Part shown: piece after piece, positions 9,493-18,277 of the stretch
Layout: each line of letters begins with the position of its first letter
How positions within the stretch are numbered: the stretch's first letter is position 1
Assembly (NCBI RefSeq): GCF_050433395.1
Contig: NZ_JBNPXH010000008.1
Location: forward strand, 124,001-188,000
Source of the DNA: Mobilitalea torta
GTDB lineage: Bacteria > Bacillota > Clostridia > Lachnospirales > Lachnospiraceae
Direction: 5' to 3'
Length of the DNA stretch: 64,000 bases
Position numbers and translations under genes: made by a program
Notes under the pieces: model-generated
Database searches by the model: none
Told to the model about the DNA's origin: nothing
Seen by the model: only the letters and a program-made list of their open reading frames with translations

Positions 9493-10525
9493 GAATGTGG
9501 AGTTATATAACATCGAAGAGACAGTACCGGCACAAAACGGAAATGGCGTGCGGCTTTGCAGGATCCCGGATGGCCTGTTCGGGAAATTAAACGAAGGAGC
9601 CCAAAAGGCCGCCTATTTTTGTTGCGGCTGTGAAATCCGTTTTGTTTTAAAGGGGGATGAGGCAGTCATACGGCTTCGGCGGGAAAGCGTTGATTTGCTC
9701 AGCAAAACAGGTGTGGCAGAAGTTTATTATGGTGATTTTCAGGCCCATTATAAGATCACCCCATGTTACATCGGGGAAGATACTACGGAAATAGCCGTTC
9801 CAAAAGCGGAAAATCTGGAACTGTTAAAGGAAATTGCTTATAAACAGGGGATGCGCTTCAATCCGGAGGTAGTTCGTATCATTCTGCCCTATGATGCGGG
9901 TAATGTATTGGAAGGGGTGGAAGGAGACGTTGCACCGCCGCCAGATCTTTATGTTCCGGTCAGAAGATATCTGGCTTACGGCTCCTCTATTACTCATGGC
10001 GGAAGCACTGTACGTCCGGCAGGGTCTTACGCGATGCAGGCGGCAGGACTGCTGGGGGCGGATCTGATTAATTTTGGATTTGCAGGCAGTGCTCATATGG
10101 AACCGGATGCTGCCGATTATATTGCCCAAAGGAAGGACTGGGACTTTGCTACCCTGGAGATGGGAGTAAATGTTCTTGGAAGATGGACTCCCGAACAGTT
10201 TCAGAAGCGTATTGATTATTTTATTGAAAGGATTGCAGCCGCCAATCCGGACAAATGGATTTTCTGCATCGATCTGTTTTTAAACGATGCCTATTGGAAA
10301 GAGGATATGAAACTTTATGAATTTAAACGGATCATCAAAGCTAAGGTTCAGGATTTAAAGCTGCCTAGACTAAAATATATCCCGGGAGAAGAACTCCTGA
10401 CACAATGGCAGGGATTAAGTTCTGATTTGGTTCATCCCAGTGAAGCAGGCTTTTATGAGATCAGCCGTAACCTGACGGACAAAATCCGACAATATATTGG
10501 AATAGGAGGGCGATTCGATGTATAA
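9482..10525 (+). CDS. Two-domain SGNH/GDSL hydrolase
   Basis: A protein of about 347 residues with an N-terminal jelly-roll-like domain and a C-terminal SGNH hydrolase domain. Block I is YGSSITHGG (Ser near 168), block II NFGFAGSAH, block III EMGVN, and block V DLVHPSEAG with the catalytic Asp and His. Such proteins are typically carbohydrate or acyl-sugar esterases. ATG 9482 has GGAAG 8 nt upstream and overlaps the end of the GH94-like gene by 11 nt. There is no signal peptide, so it would remove acyl groups from imported sugars inside the cell. Confidence 0.8.
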   Translation: MIYKNVELYNIEETVPAQNGNGVRLCRIPDGLFGKLNEGAQKAAYFCCGCEIRFVLKGDEAVIRLRRESVDLLSKTGVAEVYYGDFQAHYKITPCYIGEDTTEIAVPKAENLELLKEIAYKQGMRFNPEVVRIILPYDAGNVLEGVEGDVAPPPDLYVPVRRYLAYGSSITHGGSTVRPAGSYAMQAAGLLGADLINFGFAGSAHMEPDAADYIAQRKDWDFATLEMGVNVLGRWTPEQFQKRIDYFIERIAAANPDKWIFCIDLFLNDAYWKEDMKLYEFKRIIKAKVQDLKLPRLKYIPGEELLTQWQGLSSDLVHPSEAGFYEISRNLTDKIRQYIGIGGRFDV

Positions 10526-11870
10526 TAAAGAAGAAAAACCAAGTATTCGTTTTACAAAAGAAATTATATTAAATCAGGATTATGAAGTGATTGTAGTTGG
10601 CGGCGGGCCGGCAGGATGCGCCGCGGCGATTGCCGCGGCCAGACAGGGCGCCAAGGTACTCCTCCTTGAGGAAAGCGGTTCTCTGGGCGGCATGGGAACC
10701 ATTGGTCTGGTACCCGCCTGGTGTCCGTTCTCTGATCGGCAGGATATCATATACCGGGGAATTGCCCAGGAAGTTCTTGAAAGGGCCAAAGCCGGCATGA
10801 GACATGTGAAAAAGGAAGATGCGGACTGGGTTCCGATTGATTCTGAGGCACTGAAAAGAGTTTATGACCGTATGGTTTATGAAGCGGGAGTCAGTGTGCT
10901 TTTTCATACCCAGGTAATATCGGTCAGTTTCAGTAACCGCAGGATTGACCATGTAGTTGCGGTTGGCAGGGGAGGGATTTTTGCTTTTCAGGGAAAGAAT
11001 TATATAGACTGTACCGGCGATGCGGATATGTCTGCCATGGCGGATTTACCTTATGAATTCGGAGATGAATTAACCCATGAAGTTCAGCCGGCAACCCATT
11101 GTTTTGTTCTGTCCAATGTGGACGAATACCATTATATGAATTCATCCCTGTTACATATGAGCAATCCGGACTGTGCTGCCTATACCTTAGCCAGATCGGA
11201 GGAATATCCCCTGATAACGGATGCCCATATCTGCCATTCTTTGATCGGTCCGAGGACTGTGGGATTTAATGCAGGACATTTGTGGGATATCGATCCCTTT
11301 GATCCTTTCAGTGAATCCCAGGCTTTGATGAAGGGACGGCTTCTTGCCGATCAGTATCACAGAGGGCTTAAGGAATTACTTCCGGATGCCTATGGATCAT
11401 CATTTTTAACTGCGACGGCATCCGTACTGGGGACAAGAGAGACAAGAAGAATTGTGGGGGACTATAAGCTTACTATCCAGGATTATATGAAACGGCAGAG
11501 TTTTCCTGATGAGGTAGGAAGAAACTGTTATTTTCTTGATGTGCACCAGACAAAGGAAGAGCGGGATAAAATCATGAATGGTGAAAATAACGGCGAAGAG
11601 GGCTGGGAATCATATTCTGCGGGAGAATCTCACGGAATTCCTTACAGGAGCCTCATTGTAAACCATGCGGATAATCTTCTTGCGGCCGGCCGGATTATAT
11701 CCTGTGATCACCGCGTCCAGGGAAGCGTCAGGGTAATGCCGGTATGTCTGGTAACGGGACAGGCTGCTGGAACAGCAGCAGCACTGGCCCTTCATTACCC
11801 GGATGTCAGGAGTATAGATATCATGGAATTAAGAAATAAGCTTCGTGAAAGCGGAGCATACTTTAAATAG
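10518..11870 (+). CDS. FAD-dependent oxidoreductase (FAD_oxidored family)
   Basis: A 450-residue protein with a dinucleotide-binding motif VVGGGPAGCAAA at residues 26-37, then ESGSLGGMGT, a YIDCTGDADM motif near 155-165 and a C-terminal GRIISCDHRVQGSVRV FAD-contact segment. This is the PF12831 pattern. The family is common in carbohydrate loci of Firmicutes and Bacteroidetes, but its reaction is poorly defined. It overlaps the SGNH gene by 8 nt and has AGGAGGG 7 nt before the ATG, so it is part of the same operon. Oxidation of a sugar hydroxyl or an aglycone is an inference. Confidence 0.8.
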   Translation: MYNKEEKPSIRFTKEIILNQDYEVIVVGGGPAGCAAAIAAARQGAKVLLLEESGSLGGMGTIGLVPAWCPFSDRQDIIYRGIAQEVLERAKAGMRHVKKEDADWVPIDSEALKRVYDRMVYEAGVSVLFHTQVISVSFSNRRIDHVVAVGRGGIFAFQGKNYIDCTGDADMSAMADLPYEFGDELTHEVQPATHCFVLSNVDEYHYMNSSLLHMSNPDCAAYTLARSEEYPLITDAHICHSLIGPRTVGFNAGHLWDIDPFDPFSESQALMKGRLLADQYHRGLKELLPDAYGSSFLTATASVLGTRETRRIVGDYKLTIQDYMKRQSFPDEVGRNCYFLDVHQTKEERDKIMNGENNGEEGWESYSAGESHGIPYRSLIVNHADNLLAAGRIISCDHRVQGSVRVMPVCLVTGQAAGTAAALALHYPDVRSIDIMELRNKLRESGAYFK

Positions 11871-11900
11871 AGTCAGGGTGTTGCCGGAGGAGCTGATGGG

Positions 11901-13544
11901 ATGTATAAATTATTGATCGCAGATGATGAAAAACAAACAAGGGAAGGTATTGCATACTTCTTTCAAAATAATCCCTGCGGATTTGAGGTTGTCGGTGTTG
12001 CTGACGGAGGGCTGACGGCATTGTCCATGGCAAGCGAGCGAACACCGGACCTTGTGCTGACGGACATCAGAATGCCTGATATGGATGGATTTGCCTTGTG
12101 CGAGCGCCTTGCCATGCTCTCAAGGAACCCCTCTATTATCATTATGAGTGCTTATGATGACGTAGAATATTTCAAATCGGCCTTCAGGGTAAATGCCCTT
12201 GATTATATATTAAAACCAATCGACACAGCGGAACTGAAGGCTGTGGTTCATAAAGTAAAAGAACGTCTGGATGCGGAAAATGAGGAACGGCTGAAAAGAG
12301 AAAGAACCCAGAAACAGATGAAAAAAGATCTGTCTTTTTTAAAAACCAGGTTTTTTATAGATCTTGTGGATGGAACACCTCAGGATACCCCTGATTTTGA
12401 AGAAAAGCTGCAATTCTTAGCCATTGCACTGCCCAAAGAATGCCGTTATAATACCTTAATTGTAAGCGTGGACAATAAGCAGGAAGCTTATGGCGGGATG
12501 AACCGAAGCGCGGAAAAGGTACTGGATTTTGGAATGCAGTATCTTATGGAGGAACTGATCGAGATACATTCCAATGGCTATGCTTTTGAATATGACAAAG
12601 GGGATTTTGTGTTAATTCTTTATGATGACAGCAAGGAAGAATCTTTTAACCCGGAATTGTTTGAGGCCCAGGTGAACGGATTGTCGGATGCAATCCAGAG
12701 TATTCTGCGAAAGGGATCCAATATCAGAGCAACCATAGGGATAGGCAGTTACGTGGATCAACTGTCACAACTGCCAAAATCCTTCGAGAAGGCAAGTGAA
12801 AATGTATACAAACGGCTGATCCTGGGCAGTGACAGGGTCATTCAAAGACATGAGAAGGAGCAGGGAAATAAGGATCTGCTTTTCAAGTCCCTGGATGAGG
12901 TGCGATCCGCAATTTCAGTTGCCGATCCCCAGATACTTTACCGGGCAATTGAAAATTTTTATTTTAATCTTACCGCGGCGCCTGACCTTGACGTGGTTTA
13001 TGGAATTCAATGCTCCGGGATGCTTGTGACGGCTGCATACGAGGCCTTTTCTGCTTTACACAGCGAACTTAAGCTGGATGAAAATGAAATTATGAACAGT
13101 TATGAAAAACTTCGTAAGATGGAAACCATACCTGATATGAAACGGACCGTACTGGAATTTTGTATGAGGTTAAACCAGGTGATTCGTGAGAAGGTTACGG
13201 ATAATAATTCTGAGATCATCAAGAGGATAAAAGAGATTATTGAAAGGGAATATAGTGAAAATATCAGCATTCAATCCATAGCGGATCGGATTTTTCTCAG
13301 TCCCACCTATTTATGTGCAGTTTTTAAGCAAGAAACAGGGCAGACGATCAATCAATATATCACTCATATAAGGATTGAGGCAGCTAAAAGAATGCTGGAG
13401 GATTCCTCTGTCAGGCTGGCGGATATCGGCTGCCTGGTCGGTTATATCGAACCAAGTTATTTCAGTAAAATATTTAAAAAATATACGGCTCTTACGCCGA
13501 AAGAATACCGGCAGATGCTGATCGGTCTGCGCAGAACGAAATAG
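11901..13544 (+). CDS. YesN-type response regulator with AraC DNA-binding domain
   Basis: A 547-residue regulator. The receiver domain (1-125) has the DD pair at 9-10, the phospho-acceptor D55 in LTDIRMPDMDG and Lys near 107 in YILKPID. A middle region of about 280 residues is followed by a C-terminal AraC helix-turn-helix (about 440-545: NISIQSIADRIFLSPTYL and GYIEPSYFSKIFKKY). It lies 30 nt after the oxidoreductase and 52 nt before the sensor kinase. Such pairs usually switch on the adjacent LplB-type importer operon in response to its sugar. Confidence 0.92.
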   Translation: MYKLLIADDEKQTREGIAYFFQNNPCGFEVVGVADGGLTALSMASERTPDLVLTDIRMPDMDGFALCERLAMLSRNPSIIIMSAYDDVEYFKSAFRVNALDYILKPIDTAELKAVVHKVKERLDAENEERLKRERTQKQMKKDLSFLKTRFFIDLVDGTPQDTPDFEEKLQFLAIALPKECRYNTLIVSVDNKQEAYGGMNRSAEKVLDFGMQYLMEELIEIHSNGYAFEYDKGDFVLILYDDSKEESFNPELFEAQVNGLSDAIQSILRKGSNIRATIGIGSYVDQLSQLPKSFEKASENVYKRLILGSDRVIQRHEKEQGNKDLLFKSLDEVRSAISVADPQILYRAIENFYFNLTAAPDLDVVYGIQCSGMLVTAAYEAFSALHSELKLDENEIMNSYEKLRKMETIPDMKRTVLEFCMRLNQVIREKVTDNNSEIIKRIKEIIEREYSENISIQSIADRIFLSPTYLCAVFKQETGQTINQYITHIRIEAAKRMLEDSSVRLADIGCLVGYIEPSYFSKIFKKYTALTPKEYRQMLIGLRRTK

Positions 13545-13596
13545 CATAAAATCTTGAAGATATTGCCTCTGAGTCTGATGAAAAGAAGGGATCCAT

Positions 13597-15357
13597 ATGA
13601 AGAAAAAGCTGGTTGTCATATTCATACTCATGGTATTATTGCCTACCATTGGACTGGGTTACAGCAATTATCAGCAGGTAACCAGATCGGCTCATCTAAA
13701 TATCAACCAGTCCACCCTGCAAACCCTGATACAGATCCGATATATTATAGAAAACACATTACAAATCGTGAAACAGTCATCGGATACACTTTTTTTCAGC
13801 AGTGAAGTAAAGGCATTTATCGAAACGGAAAACAATGATGATTTATCTTTGCAGCTTAAACAGCTAAAAAAATTACGAAACCAGATTTATACCATGGAAA
13901 TGGACAGCAGAATTTTTAAGATAAGATTTTTTGTCGACGGGAGAAAGATGGCGGCATCGGAACATGTGAACTTCTTTCCTATAGAGAGAATTAATGATCA
14001 GGAATGGTATGCGGATATTGCAGACCAATATGGTGCGGTTGTCTGGTCGGAAGCCTATCCTGTAACAGATATTGCAGGAGAACCGGATACCTGGGTTGTT
14101 TCATGCCGGAGAATTTTAAAGCACAGTGACAATTTTTTTGACAACGACGGAATGCTTTCTGTGGATGTAGCAGAAACAACCCTATATTCCCTTTTTAAGG
14201 ATATTCATTTGAGAAAAAGCGAGCGTGTATTTATCATTGATAAAAATGGGTATCTGATCTCATGTCTGGATAAAACACAGATAGGTCAGCCGGGTATACC
14301 AAAAGATATTCTGGAAAGGATGAAGGAAGCAGACCAGGGTATTATAAAGAATAGTATTTCGGATGGAAATGAATATTTTATCTATACAACGATGGAAGAA
14401 ACCGGGTGGAAAATTATAGACAGTATTCCGGAAGAATTCCTGCTTGAGAATTATTCTTATTGGGGAGATTTAAGCTATATTATATTCTCCATTTTAATAC
14501 TTCTCCTGTTTGTAGCGGCCTCCTTTATCATCATCAATAATATTACCCATGAATTTAGTCTAAGGATGAATCGAATTGCAGAAAGAATTGAGAAGGAAGG
14601 GATTTGGCTGGAGAATGAGTCCGGTGAACATGAAGCAAAGATCAAAAATCACCTGGCAAAAGTGGAAGATCAAGTGTATCATATTATACAGCGCAGCAAT
14701 GAATTGGTTAAGGAGAACTATAATACCCGGCTGGAGGAGAGAAAGGCGCAGCTTATGGCGCTTCAGGCGCAGATTAATCCTCATTTTCTTTATAATACAT
14801 TGGAATGTATTAATTGGATGGCAATTCGCAGAGATGCATCTGATATCAGCAGTATCATCACTACCCTGGCAAGATATTTCCGTCTGACATTAAATAAGGG
14901 GAAGATTATCGTCAGTATCGAAGATGAGATAGAATTAGCGAAAACCTATCTCAGTATTCAAAATGTACGTTTTGATAACGCCATCCGGCTAAAAATCAAC
15001 AAATCTCCTGAGATCGCAAAGTATTGTATGCCCAAACTCACCCTGCAGCCGGTAATAGAGAATGCTGTTATTCATGGAATTATGAAAAAGCCGGAAAAGG
15101 CGGGAAATATTACGATAGAAGCAATCATTCTGGAGAGTGAAATTCATATCACAATTCAGGATGATGGTATTGGAATGGATCAGGATAAAGTTGCCAGGCT
15201 GCTGGAACACCAATCAGAACATTACGGACTGTTTAATATTCAGGAACGTATTAAACTCTATTATGGTGACAACAGCAGAATTTGCATTACTTCGGCGCCG
15301 AATGCCGGGACAACGGTTACCATAATTATCGGAAAGATGGAAATGGCCGGCAAATAA
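13597..15357 (+). CDS. YesM-type sensor histidine kinase
   Basis: A 586-residue membrane kinase. It has an N-terminal membrane segment, an extracellular sensing domain (about 35-285, Cache-like), a second membrane segment near 290-315, a HAMP-like linker, and a His_kinase domain with QINPHFLYN (phospho-acceptor H396). The ATPase N-box is PVIENAVIHGI and the G-box DDGIGMD. The C-terminal SAPNAGTTVTIII completes the catalytic domain. It is the partner of the regulator upstream and should sense the sugar or its fragments outside the cell. Confidence 0.92.
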   Translation: MKKKLVVIFILMVLLPTIGLGYSNYQQVTRSAHLNINQSTLQTLIQIRYIIENTLQIVKQSSDTLFFSSEVKAFIETENNDDLSLQLKQLKKLRNQIYTMEMDSRIFKIRFFVDGRKMAASEHVNFFPIERINDQEWYADIADQYGAVVWSEAYPVTDIAGEPDTWVVSCRRILKHSDNFFDNDGMLSVDVAETTLYSLFKDIHLRKSERVFIIDKNGYLISCLDKTQIGQPGIPKDILERMKEADQGIIKNSISDGNEYFIYTTMEETGWKIIDSIPEEFLLENYSYWGDLSYIIFSILILLLFVAASFIIINNITHEFSLRMNRIAERIEKEGIWLENESGEHEAKIKNHLAKVEDQVYHIIQRSNELVKENYNTRLEERKAQLMALQAQINPHFLYNTLECINWMAIRRDASDISSIITTLARYFRLTLNKGKIIVSIEDEIELAKTYLSIQNVRFDNAIRLKINKSPEIAKYCMPKLTLQPVIENAVIHGIMKKPEKAGNITIEAIILESEIHITIQDDGIGMDQDKVARLLEHQSEHYGLFNIQERIKLYYGDNSRICITSAPNAGTTVTIIIGKMEMAGK

Positions 15358-15362
15358 AAAAT

Positions 15363-15420
15363 GAGTGTACCGCAAAATCACTAAAATAGGGTGACAGAGT
15401 GATACACTCTTCTATTTTCT
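15363..15420. terminator. Bidirectional transcription terminator
   Basis: GAGTGTA at 15363-15369 pairs with TACACTC at 15403-15409 around a 33-nt loop. A T-rich run follows on the plus strand and a TTTTTT run follows on the minus strand. It lies between the convergent kinase and DUF2812 genes. The long loop lowers confidence. Confidence 0.45.
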
Positions 15421-15426
15421 TTTGGA

Positions 15427-15951
15427 TTACTTTTCAGTTATAGGGTTCTTGATAGAATTTTTTAGCTTCTTGAATTTAATATAATTTCTTATGACACAAA
15501 CAATACATACAATGAAAAATACGATACCCAATACGGACGGAGAAGAAAATATCCAATAAGCTGATAAGACGCACAGGCACAGCAAGGTTGCCGTTTGAAC
15601 ATTCTGCCCCCTTTTAATCATGTCAAGCTTAGAGCTTGCATCACTGAAGATACTGATATCTTCAGTGGGACATTTTTTTATCTTCCTAAAATAATACCAT
15701 GCATTGTATTTTGTTACATACTCCCACCCGTAGTCCTTAAACATGAGCAAATAGGCTTCTTCATCCTTGATAGCCGGAATAACGTCCATTTGATAAATAA
15801 AATCTTCGGCTTCTGCTTGTTCAAAGATATATTTATTCGTTCCTTTCAATTCTACAAACTTCCAGCCTAAACGATGCTGTTTCTGTAAAAATTTCTGTTC
15901 CTCTAAAAAGTCGGATAAGAAAAAGTGTTTACGAATAATTTTCTTTTTCAT
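15427..15951 (-). CDS. DUF2812-domain membrane protein
   Basis: A 174-residue protein. The N-terminal half has the DUF2812 pattern (KHFFLSDF, GWKFVELKG, DYGWEYVTKYNAWYYFRK), and two hydrophobic helices lie near 115-155. Genes of this family nearly always follow a PadR regulator and are thought to be membrane-stress or anti-sigma-like partners, though no molecular role is proven. It overlaps the PadR gene by 23 nt, so the two are coupled. The Lys-rich C-terminus would be cytoplasmic. Confidence 0.8.
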   Translation of the reverse strand: MKKKIIRKHFFLSDFLEEQKFLQKQHRLGWKFVELKGTNKYIFEQAEAEDFIYQMDVIPAIKDEEAYLLMFKDYGWEYVTKYNAWYYFRKIKKCPTEDISIFSDASSKLDMIKRGQNVQTATLLCLCVLSAYWIFSSPSVLGIVFFIVCIVCVIRNYIKFKKLKNSIKNPITEK

Positions 15952-16267
15952 CCAGCTGACCTCCCCTTATGTTTTCATACACCCTTTTAATACGTTTTAT
16001 CTCAATATCTAAAATTTCTTTTCCCAATGGGGTAATTTGATATGATTTTCGTTTTCCTTCCTCTCGGATAAAGCGTATCAGGTTATCCTGTTCCATTTTG
16101 GATAAACTTCCATACATGGTTCCGGCGCTGATTATGACTTCTCCGCCTGTCATTTCTTTCACCCTCTGTGTGATGCTGTATCCATGCATCTCTTCCTGCA
16201 GACAGAACAAAATATAAAAACCGGTTTCTGTCATCGGCAAGTAAATCCTTTTAATACGTTCTTTCAT
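15929..16267 (-). CDS. PadR-family transcriptional regulator
   Basis: A 112-residue winged-helix repressor. The core MTETGFYILFCLQEEMHGYSI is the classic PadR start, followed by GEVIISAGTMYGSLSKMEQ (recognition helix) and a REEGKRKSYQITPLGKEIL wing. A C-terminal helix mediates dimerisation. AGGAGG lies before the ATG. The promoter contains a perfect 7+7 inverted repeat and a related palindrome, so autorepression is very likely. The inducing ligand is unknown. Confidence 0.92.
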   Translation of the reverse strand: MKERIKRIYLPMTETGFYILFCLQEEMHGYSITQRVKEMTGGEVIISAGTMYGSLSKMEQDNLIRFIREEGKRKSYQITPLGKEILDIEIKRIKRVYENIRGGQLDEKENYS

Positions 16268-16289
16268 AGCCCCACCTCCTATCGAGACA

Positions 16290-16343
16290 CGATATATCGC
16301 ACCTCTATATAAACACTATATCGCAGTACGATATATTTGTCAA
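16290..16343 (-). promoter_or_regulatory. PadR operon promoter with two palindromic operator sites
   Basis: On the minus strand TTGACA (16338-16343), a 17-bp spacer and TATAGT (16315-16320) form a near-consensus promoter. The inverted repeat TATATCG-CAGTA-CGATATA (16317-16335) fills the spacer and overlaps the -10, and a CGATATATCG palindrome lies downstream at 16290-16299. The common core is CGATATA. This is the layout expected for autorepression by the PadR protein. Confidence 0.75.
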
Positions 16344-16490
16344 TTAGATTCGTTTCTATGATTGGCTAAAGAATTATGCTATACTGGTCATTAATTGATA
16401 AGGTGTAGGTTTGATGGAACGCTTAGATCCCGATTATTTAGATAATCCTGATTTTCTGTGTGTTTTTATAACGAATTTATGATTTCCTTC

Positions 16491-16521
16491 TTGACCTTAA
16501 CGTCGCGTCAACTTGTATACT
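16491..16521 (+). promoter_or_regulatory. MerR-type promoter with 19-bp spacer
   Basis: TTGACC (16491-16496), a 19-bp spacer and TATACT (16516-16521). The over-long spacer holds an imperfect dyad TTAACG-TCG-CGTCAA. A 19-bp spacer with a dyad is the hallmark of promoters that MerR-family activators remodel, so the downstream regulator probably controls its own operon. Confidence 0.65.
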
Positions 16522-16544
16522 CTTACTTGAAAGGGAGGTTAGTC

Positions 16545-17555
16545 ATGGAACTGCAAACAATCAGTCAAGTATCTAAATATTTTTCAATCTCAACCCGAAC
16601 CCTTAGATATTACGAACAAATCGGGTTGATAACATCTGTGAAAAAGGAGGATTTCTCTTATCGTACCTATGACATCGAAGCAATCACACGTCTGCGTCAG
16701 ATTATTGTTCTGCGTAAGCTGAGGATACCGCTTAAACAGATTGCCGGGATACTGCAAAGGGCGGATGCCCGTGTAGCAATCGAAGCCTTTGAGCGCAACC
16801 TTACTGAAATTGAGGACGAAATTACCGCCCTGTCTACCATTCGCAGCGTTATTAAAGCCTTTATCGAGCATCTGAACCTTGGAAGCGCGGTATTCGCTCT
16901 CCCGGATGATGAAGGCTTATTAGAAATTGTGGATTCCCTGACTGTCTCTAAAATTAATTTCAAGGAGGAAAAGTCAATGGAACAGCTTAATCAGGCAAGT
17001 GAGAAACTAAGTAAGATGGAAGACAAAGATGTGAGGATTGTTTACCTTCCGCCCATGACGGTGGCAGCTGGCTACGCATCGGGAGAAGACTGCGAAGGCA
17101 AGACCTTTGATATGATAAATCGCTTCGTAAAAGACAGCGGATTATTAAAAATCAAACCGGATGCCCGGAGCTTTGGGTTTGATTGCTCTATAGGAGCAAC
17201 AGGAATCGGAGAACCCTCCCGCACCTATGAAATGTGGGTATCTGTTCCCGATGACATGGAAATACCCGCACCTTTAGTAAAGCGAACCTTTAACGGGGGG
17301 CTATATGCGGCGCATGTATTGAGGACATGGGACTTTGAGGATTGGCGTTTATTAAAGGAATGGGTCAATGCCAGCGATAAGTACGATAACGACTGGGATT
17401 CTCCGCGATGGATATCGCCGGAAACCAGTGCGGGACAGGGCTTTGAAGAAACATTAAATTTTTATAACTATACCCAAAACGGTAAAATGGAGGATTTACA
17501 GCTGGATTTATTATTCCCTATTAAGGAAAAGGAGAAGGTGAATGGAGAAAATTAA
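16545..17555 (+). CDS. MerR-family regulator with GyrI-like effector domain
   Basis: A 336-residue regulator. The N-terminal MerR domain (1-70) shows ISQVSKYFSISTRTLRYYEQIGL. A coiled-coil linker follows, and the C-terminal half (from about 160) is a GyrI/BmrR-like ligand domain (MTVAAGYASGED, YEMWVSVPDD, GGLYAAHVLRTWDFEDW). Such proteins bind hydrophobic cations or other small molecules and activate efflux or modification genes. ATG 16545 has AAGGGAGG 6 nt upstream. It overlaps the DUF6273 gene by 14 nt. Its own promoter carries the 19-bp spacer used by MerR activators. Confidence 0.9.
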   Translation: MELQTISQVSKYFSISTRTLRYYEQIGLITSVKKEDFSYRTYDIEAITRLRQIIVLRKLRIPLKQIAGILQRADARVAIEAFERNLTEIEDEITALSTIRSVIKAFIEHLNLGSAVFALPDDEGLLEIVDSLTVSKINFKEEKSMEQLNQASEKLSKMEDKDVRIVYLPPMTVAAGYASGEDCEGKTFDMINRFVKDSGLLKIKPDARSFGFDCSIGATGIGEPSRTYEMWVSVPDDMEIPAPLVKRTFNGGLYAAHVLRTWDFEDWRLLKEWVNASDKYDNDWDSPRWISPETSAGQGFEETLNFYNYTQNGKMEDLQLDLLFPIKEKEKVNGEN

Positions 17556-18153
17556 TATTGGAGGGGTAATATCCTTCGGCGGTTATAACTGGCGTGTTCT
17601 CGATGTAAAAAACAATGCTGCTCTGATTATAACCGAGAACATTATAGAACATCGCGCTTACCATGATGCTTATAAAGATATAACATGGGCGGATTGCTCC
17701 TTGCGAAACTATCTAAACGGTGAATTCTATGACAAATTTAACGCAGCGGATAAATCCAGAATACTTCCGGTGATAAATAAAAATCCTGACAATCAGTGGT
17801 ATGGTTCAAAAGGCGGAGCAGATACAAGGGACAGCATATTTTTATTAAGCATTGAGGAAGTAGTCTGCCAGTATTTCGGTGATAGTAGCTCAAAGCTGCA
17901 AAACCGGGGAAAGAATCAAAGATATTGGTTTCAAAGAAAAGATGAGAACAACAGTAAGCGAATAGCAAGAATTGAGGGTAAAGGCGGTATTTGGTGGTGG
18001 TGGCTTCGGTCGCCCGGCCGCTTTAATGTAAAAGCCGTATATATTCATGGTGACGGTAATATAGGGATCCAGGGCAACAATATTTTAAAAGGCAATATCA
18101 GTGATGGCAGATGTACAGGAGGTGTCCGTCCCGCTTTATGGTTGAAGATATAA
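17542..18153 (+). CDS. DUF6273-domain protein
   Basis: A 203-residue protein with the DUF6273 pattern: ISFGGYNWRVLD at the start, LRNYLNGEFYDKF, LLSIEEV, then WWWLRSPGRF and GVRPALWLKI at the end. The fold resembles formylglycine-type or C-type-lectin-like surface modules. There is no signal peptide. It is translated from within the end of the MerR gene. The reading frame stays open for 38 further codons beyond the TAA at 18151-18153, into the terminator. Role unknown. Confidence 0.8.
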   Translation: MEKINIGGVISFGGYNWRVLDVKNNAALIITENIIEHRAYHDAYKDITWADCSLRNYLNGEFYDKFNAADKSRILPVINKNPDNQWYGSKGGADTRDSIFLLSIEEVVCQYFGDSSSKLQNRGKNQRYWFQRKDENNSKRIARIEGKGGIWWWWLRSPGRFNVKAVYIHGDGNIGIQGNNILKGNISDGRCTGGVRPALWLKI

Positions 18154-18224
18154 TCTGAATTATGCCAGCTTGCGAAAGAGATCTATATGGATATGGCTAA
18201 ACAAGCGGAAAGCTATGGTTTAAA

Positions 18225-18277
18225 AGACCCATGGGGAGCGGTTATGGCTTCCCATGGGTCTGCCATTTAAATATTTT
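18225..18277. terminator. Strong rho-independent terminator
   Basis: AGACCCATGGG (18225-18235) pairs perfectly with CCCATGGGTCT (18251-18261), with a further GAGC/GCTT pairing in the loop. TTTAAATATTTTTT follows on the plus strand and TTTTAAA on the minus strand. It ends the MerR/DUF6273 operon and partly overlaps the 3' end of the convergent glycosidase gene. Confidence 0.8.
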
